Positions 59,798-64,000 of a stretch of 64,000 bases of DNA are shown here, piece after piece. The translations under genes were made by a program, and so were the position numbers. Under the pieces are notes generated by a model that was not told where the DNA came from, did no database searches, and saw only the letters and a list, made by a program, of their open reading frames with translations. Within the stretch, counting starts at the first letter, position 1; every line of letters starts with the position of its first letter. The stretch spans positions 285,925 through 349,924 of the forward strand of contig NKIN01000003.1 of NCBI GenBank assembly GCA_002255905.1, in the 5' to 3' direction. This DNA comes from Burkholderiales bacterium PBB1 (lineage in GTDB: Bacteria; Pseudomonadota; Gammaproteobacteria; Burkholderiales; Burkholderiaceae_C).

Positions 59798-61264
59798 ATG
59801 CTCCGAGCCACAACCCCGCGAAGCTGTCACGTCGCCATCGTGCTGATGATTCTTGCCTCAGCTTGCGCCTTTCTACCGGCGGTGTCGGTGGCTGCGGAAG
59901 CCTTTGGCACACCGTTGAGGCCGTTTTCCGCCCAATCCCCGTGGAATGCTCGCCCAGTGGCCCCAGTGTTTGGTGACTTCGAGATTCCGCGCTCCGCGTA
60001 CTACCCGACGCTCGCCGAGGGCAAGTGGTCGACCGGCGTGTTCATTGCCTCCGCTGGCGATAAGTCGGTGACTGTGCTTGGCCCGCTCGACAAGCCTGGT
60101 GTCTGGGACCCGGATTCAGAAGTCACGCACGAAAGCATCGTCATTCCGCGCTGGCCTGCGGACGTGGTACCTGCAGAGGGTACCGACGGACATGCCGACA
60201 TTGTCGACCCTATCACCGGCATCATTCATTCGCTCTTCAAGTTGAAGAGAGTCGATGGTCAGTGGCGAGCGCTGCAGTACGCATGGACCCGACTTGATGG
60301 TCGCGGTTGGGGCGAGCCGGGCCACTACTTTCAGGGCGCACGCGCCTCGGCCGTGCCGACGATGGGCGGGCTGATCCGCACCCACGAGGTGAACGATGGT
60401 GACAGCGTGTACCGCCACGCGCTCGCGATGTCGCTCACTTTTAACGGCTTATCGCCAAGTCCTGCCTACGTCTTCCCGGCCACGTCTGCAGATGGCGGCG
60501 CCGAGAAAACCAACAGCGGCCAGATTCCAGAAGGCGCTTTGATGATGCTGCCGCCTGAATATGACACGGCCTCAATCAAGGAACCGAAGCTGCGCAAGGT
60601 TGCCGAGACCTTGAAGCTTTTCGGTGCGTATGTGGTCGATCGCAACGTAGGAACGCCATTTGTTATTTACGTCGAAAACGGCACCCAGCTCAACGTGCAT
60701 GGTGGGAAATGGAACAGCGAGGTCGCCCGCGAGCTTGACCGCATGCGCAGCGGCCTACGCCAGGTGGTGGCTGTCAATGGGTGGATCGATGGCAACGGCC
60801 GCGCGCTGACGCAACTGGATCAGCAGCTCAACCTGCTGTCGATGCGAGGCCCGTGGCGGCTGGTCAAGGGTGATGGCCCGCTGGGTGATTTCCAGACCTG
60901 GCAGCAGGCCGTCGTATTCCCGCCTGGCGGCAGCGTCACACATCAGATAAACACCAGCGGGCGCACCTTGCACACGATTGCTTGGGCTCGGCCGCAGCCG
61001 GGCGATCGGTATCTCCTGACGGCACGCGCTGAGGGCGGCGGCAGCCTGCGCCTGCAGCTTTATGACGCCGGTGGCCAGTCGTTGCTCTATGACAGTGGCG
61101 AGCTGGCCGATGGGCAGAGCGCTGAGTTTGCTTGGCCTAAGGGGCAGCGTGCTGTCGCCGTCACTGTGCGTGGTGGCGGTAGAGCGACCGCCTGCGTGGT
61201 GGGCGGCAGCTTGCGGCCGTTGGTCATGCCCGCGCCTGCCATGCCGCACAGGCCTGATAGATAG
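59798..61264 (+). CDS. Large exported protein of unknown function in the EPS locus
   Basis: A 488-residue protein with a signal peptide (about 1-34, ending VSVAAEA). The mature part starts with SAQSPWNARPVAPVFGD, then has motifs such as TMGGLIRTHEVNDGDSVYRH, AMSLTFNGLSPSPAYVFPA and IPEGALMMLPPEYD. The C-terminal about 100 residues look like a beta-sandwich. The pattern recalls a family of exported proteins in soil bacteria with no known function, but I cannot name it. It could be a polysaccharide lyase, hydrolase or surface-binding protein. Confidence 0.75.
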   Translation: MLRATTPRSCHVAIVLMILASACAFLPAVSVAAEAFGTPLRPFSAQSPWNARPVAPVFGDFEIPRSAYYPTLAEGKWSTGVFIASAGDKSVTVLGPLDKPGVWDPDSEVTHESIVIPRWPADVVPAEGTDGHADIVDPITGIIHSLFKLKRVDGQWRALQYAWTRLDGRGWGEPGHYFQGARASAVPTMGGLIRTHEVNDGDSVYRHALAMSLTFNGLSPSPAYVFPATSADGGAEKTNSGQIPEGALMMLPPEYDTASIKEPKLRKVAETLKLFGAYVVDRNVGTPFVIYVENGTQLNVHGGKWNSEVARELDRMRSGLRQVVAVNGWIDGNGRALTQLDQQLNLLSMRGPWRLVKGDGPLGDFQTWQQAVVFPPGGSVTHQINTSGRTLHTIAWARPQPGDRYLLTARAEGGGSLRLQLYDAGGQSLLYDSGELADGQSAEFAWPKGQRAVAVTVRGGGRATACVVGGSLRPLVMPAPAMPHRPDR

Positions 61265-61272
61265 TTCGCTGC

Positions 61273-61812
61273 ATGGCGATTGATTCTGATTGGCAAGCCG
61301 ATGTGGCCCGCTGGGGTCTGGGCCGAGTGCCTTGGCGCGAGCAATCGATGTGGGCATTGTGGGTGTACCGCTTCGGCCGCCGCGCCGATGCCCGACCCGC
61401 CAGCCCGGCTCAGGACTTGCTGTTGCTGATTTACAAGCTACTGAACGCACCCGTCAAAACCTTGACCGGCATCAGCATCCAGAAGGAGACGCGCATCGGT
61501 CCTGGCCTGCAGATCTGGCACTTCGGCAATGTGATCATTCACCCGAACACTGTGATCGGCGCGAACTGCACGCTGCGTCAGGGTGTCTCACTGGGCGAGC
61601 GTTACGAAGGCGGCCCTTGCCCAGTGCTGGAAGACGACGTGAATCTGGGCTCGCATGCGCACGTGCTGGGCGGCGTGCGCCTAGGCCGCGGTTGCCACAT
61701 CGGCGCCATGGCTGTGGTGCTGTGCGACGTGCCTGCGGGGTGCACGGCCGTTGGCAATCCTGCGCGCATCCTGTCTCCGCGGGAAGCTAGACGGCCATCT
61801 CCTGGTGTCTGA
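61273..61812 (+). CDS. Serine acetyltransferase-like left-handed beta-helix acyltransferase
   Basis: A 179-residue hexapeptide-repeat enzyme. The SAT-like segment is IHPNTVIGANCTLRQGVSLG, then LEDDVNLGSHAHVLGGVRLG and the usual IGAMAVVLCDVPAGCTAVGN-PA. The N-terminal alpha domain of true CysE (about 140 residues) is mostly missing. This and the setting suggest a polysaccharide O-acetyltransferase rather than a cysteine-pathway enzyme. It starts 8 bp after the preceding gene. Confidence 0.82.
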   Translation: MAIDSDWQADVARWGLGRVPWREQSMWALWVYRFGRRADARPASPAQDLLLLIYKLLNAPVKTLTGISIQKETRIGPGLQIWHFGNVIIHPNTVIGANCTLRQGVSLGERYEGGPCPVLEDDVNLGSHAHVLGGVRLGRGCHIGAMAVVLCDVPAGCTAVGNPARILSPREARRPSPGV

Positions 61813-61824
61813 CCTGAAACCTAA

Positions 61825-62697
<873 letters not shown>

Positions 62698-62713
62698 CGG
62701 GCGCTAGTGCGCC

Positions 62714-63784
62714 ATGAATCACGACCGTGCCAAGGACAGGCCTGCTTCCCTGTGCGAGCAAGTGCAGGCGCAGGTGTGTCTGTGCCTGACGCCGCTGCAT
62801 GTACTGACCGTGGCAGCCATCGTTTCACAACGGGGCCTGCGTTTCGCTTTAGGCTGGTACGTATGCGCGGTCGATACCCCTCAGCACCGCGCCTACGCGA
62901 GTCGGATGGAGCGTTGTTGCGACGAGGTGCGCTACGTCGTTGAATCGACGTCAGACGGACGCGGCCTCAAGAAGTACGTGCGCATCGCTGGGCGGCGATT
63001 CCGGCTGCGCCAAGAATTCCTTCAACATGCGCCAAGGAACGTCGATCAGGCATTCATTCCCTCATCTCTGAGCGACTATTGCTATGTGTTCGTCTCGGCA
63101 GTGCGGTGCCGTCGGCTGGTGACCTTCGACGACGGCTGGTCGAACGTGCAGCCCGACTCCCCACTCACACAGGTGCACACCCGTTGGTCGACTCGGCTGC
63201 TCAATGCGATGACCGGCATAAGCGTGTTGCCCGAACGAATTCCAGAGCTGTCCACCAGGCACTTTTCCATCTACTCGCTGCCGAACCACGCACATCGAGT
63301 TGAGGTGATCAGCCTGCTGCCAGCTGCAGACACGGCGGCGCCCAAGGTTGACGCTGAGGCGTCCATGCAACGGTTGTCCTACCTGGTGGGGCCCGCGCCA
63401 GAAGCGGCGCCCGCGGTCTATGCGGCTATTGCTGACCTACTCGGCAAGGTGCGCATTGACGGTGTGTTTGCCCATCCCAGAGACACGCTGCGCAAGATCA
63501 ACGGCGTGCCTTATGTCGACACCAGTCTGATCGTAGAGGACTACGTCTTCCGTCTGCTGGTTGAGCGGCCACAGGCCGAGATCGACGTCTATGGATACGA
63601 ATCGTCGGTGCTACTGAATCTGGCTCATGTGCCTCGGGTCCGCGCCTTCACCATTTGCCGCCCTGGTGCCGAGCGGGCCCAAGCGGTGGCAGCCATGGTT
63701 AGCGGTGGCGTATTGCGATTCAGCCTGTCACCAGGCAGCCCGGAATTATTGCTATCGCCAACGGGATGCGGGGAGAAAAGATGA
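62714..63784 (+). CDS. GT52-family (sialyltransferase-like) glycosyltransferase
   Basis: A 356-residue soluble enzyme. The N-terminus VCLCLTPLHVLTVAAIVSQR matches GT52 (lipooligosaccharide sialyltransferase) starts. The C-terminal half has VFAHPRDTLRKINGVPYVDT, IVEDYVFRLL and VYGYESSVLLNLAHVP, matching the CMP-sugar-binding and catalytic parts of that family. The donor could be CMP-Kdo or another CMP-ulosonic acid given the adjacent kdsA. Its stop overlaps the next short frame (ATGA). Confidence 0.8.
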   Translation: MNHDRAKDRPASLCEQVQAQVCLCLTPLHVLTVAAIVSQRGLRFALGWYVCAVDTPQHRAYASRMERCCDEVRYVVESTSDGRGLKKYVRIAGRRFRLRQEFLQHAPRNVDQAFIPSSLSDYCYVFVSAVRCRRLVTFDDGWSNVQPDSPLTQVHTRWSTRLLNAMTGISVLPERIPELSTRHFSIYSLPNHAHRVEVISLLPAADTAAPKVDAEASMQRLSYLVGPAPEAAPAVYAAIADLLGKVRIDGVFAHPRDTLRKINGVPYVDTSLIVEDYVFRLLVERPQAEIDVYGYESSVLLNLAHVPRVRAFTICRPGAERAQAVAAMVSGGVLRFSLSPGSPELLLSPTGCGEKR

Positions 63785-63891
63785 TGGACTGGCCCTCATT
63801 ACAGGCTTGGCTGCAACCGCTTACTAAAAATCGCTTGCAAGATTTGGCGGAAGGTCAATTGGCCAAGTATTCTGAAGCGAATTTATATTAA
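63781..63891 (+). CDS. Short 36-codon frame overlapping the GT52 stop
   Basis: The frame starts MMDWPSLQAWLQPLTKNRLQ and ends after 36 codons at a TAA in strongly AT-rich DNA. It overlaps the GT52 stop by 4 bp (ATGA), the coupling style used throughout this locus. The peptide resembles nothing I know. It could be a small protein, or the stump of a longer gene broken when the AT-rich DNA joined. Confidence 0.4.
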   Translation: MMDWPSLQAWLQPLTKNRLQDLAEGQLAKYSEANLY

Positions 63892-63945
63892 AAGCAATTC
63901 TTCTGAAAATTCTCAGATGAGAAAAGCCTCTTTCGGAGACCCTGC

Positions 63946-64000
63946 ATGAACGAAACGCGGCGATTTCACGAGTTAGATGCATTGCGTTTTTTGGCTGCGC
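63946..64000 (+). CDS. Acyltransferase 3 family protein (3' end outside window)
   Basis: The 5' end of a gene starting MNETRRFHELDALRFLAA, the signature start of OafA-type acyltransferases. A GGAG ribosome site lies 7 bases upstream. Only 18 codons are visible. It would be the second such enzyme in the locus. Confidence 0.75.
   Translation, partial: MNETRRFHELDALRFLAA

Overview
The window looks like about 64 kb of core chromosome from a high-GC betaproteobacterium of the order Burkholderiales, probably of the Leptothrix/Rubrivivax/Ideonella type. That placement is inferred from gene content and order: nrdB next to a lysine-rich histone-H1-like gene, prmA-accC-accB-aroQ, dusB-fis-purH-ruvC, hisIE-HIT-tatABC, petABC-sspAB, secA-argJ, and an exosortase B (XrtB) exopolysaccharide locus. 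No insertion sequence, prophage, CRISPR array or rRNA was seen. One tRNA gene (Thr, anticodon TGT) is present.

Layout. 1-1.8 kb: 3' part of nrdB and a histone-like gene ending in a clear terminator. 1.85-7.4 kb, minus strand: sugar/nucleoside kinase, MJ0042-type zinc-finger membrane protein, prmA, the biotin carboxylase pair accC/accB and aroQ. A 32-codon reading frame copying the accC start lies between accB and accC. 7.5-13.3 kb, minus strand: TlpA-like oxidoreductase, an unrecognised protein, mtgA, aroE, TonB-like transducer and an RNase II-type exonuclease, mostly overlapping or tightly packed. 13.4-18.6 kb: phasin, YqaA/DedA-like protein, dusB-fis (overlapping), purH, a 0.47-kb intergenic region with a large inverted repeat, and ruvC. 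18.6-21.1 kb: a soluble protein with two Cache-like sensor segments and a CheW domain. 21.3-27.4 kb: argB, HAD hydrolase, slmA-type regulator, PdeM-type phosphoesterase, P-loop ATPase, NUDIX, hisI-hisE, membrane protein and HIT protein. 27.4-32 kb: tatABC, a DegS-type protease facing a Nif3-like gene, and pdxA. 32-35 kb: DUF1631 protein and mscL. 35.3-39.5 kb: cytochrome bc1 complex petABC, then sspA-sspB. 39.5-51.2 kb: tRNA-Thr, small hypothetical, DUF721 protein, secA, argJ, glycerophosphodiesterase, a 1315-residue FAD/Fe-S oxidoreductase, HIT protein, DUF971 protein and ubiE.

51.3-64 kb is the accessory part: an exopolysaccharide locus running rightwards with very short gaps. It has an EpsD-type lipoprotein isomerase, EpsE outer-membrane exporter, EpsF chain-length protein, EpsG kinase, exosortase B, EpsI, O-antigen ligase/polymerase, an acyltransferase, a large exported protein of unknown function, a serine-acetyltransferase-like enzyme, kdsA, a GT52 (sialyltransferase-like) glycosyltransferase, a 36-codon reading frame and the start of a second acyltransferase. 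The locus continues past the right edge, where the DNA becomes AT-rich. It lacks a priming glycosyltransferase and flippase here, so part of the pathway lies elsewhere.

Functional links inferred: TatABC could insert the Rieske protein encoded 7 kb away; SspB is the ClpXP adaptor partner of SspA; kdsA beside a GT52 enzyme raises the possibility of a Kdo- or ulosonic-acid-containing polysaccharide; and a c-di-GMP-binding-like N-terminal segment on EpsG could tie export to second-messenger control.
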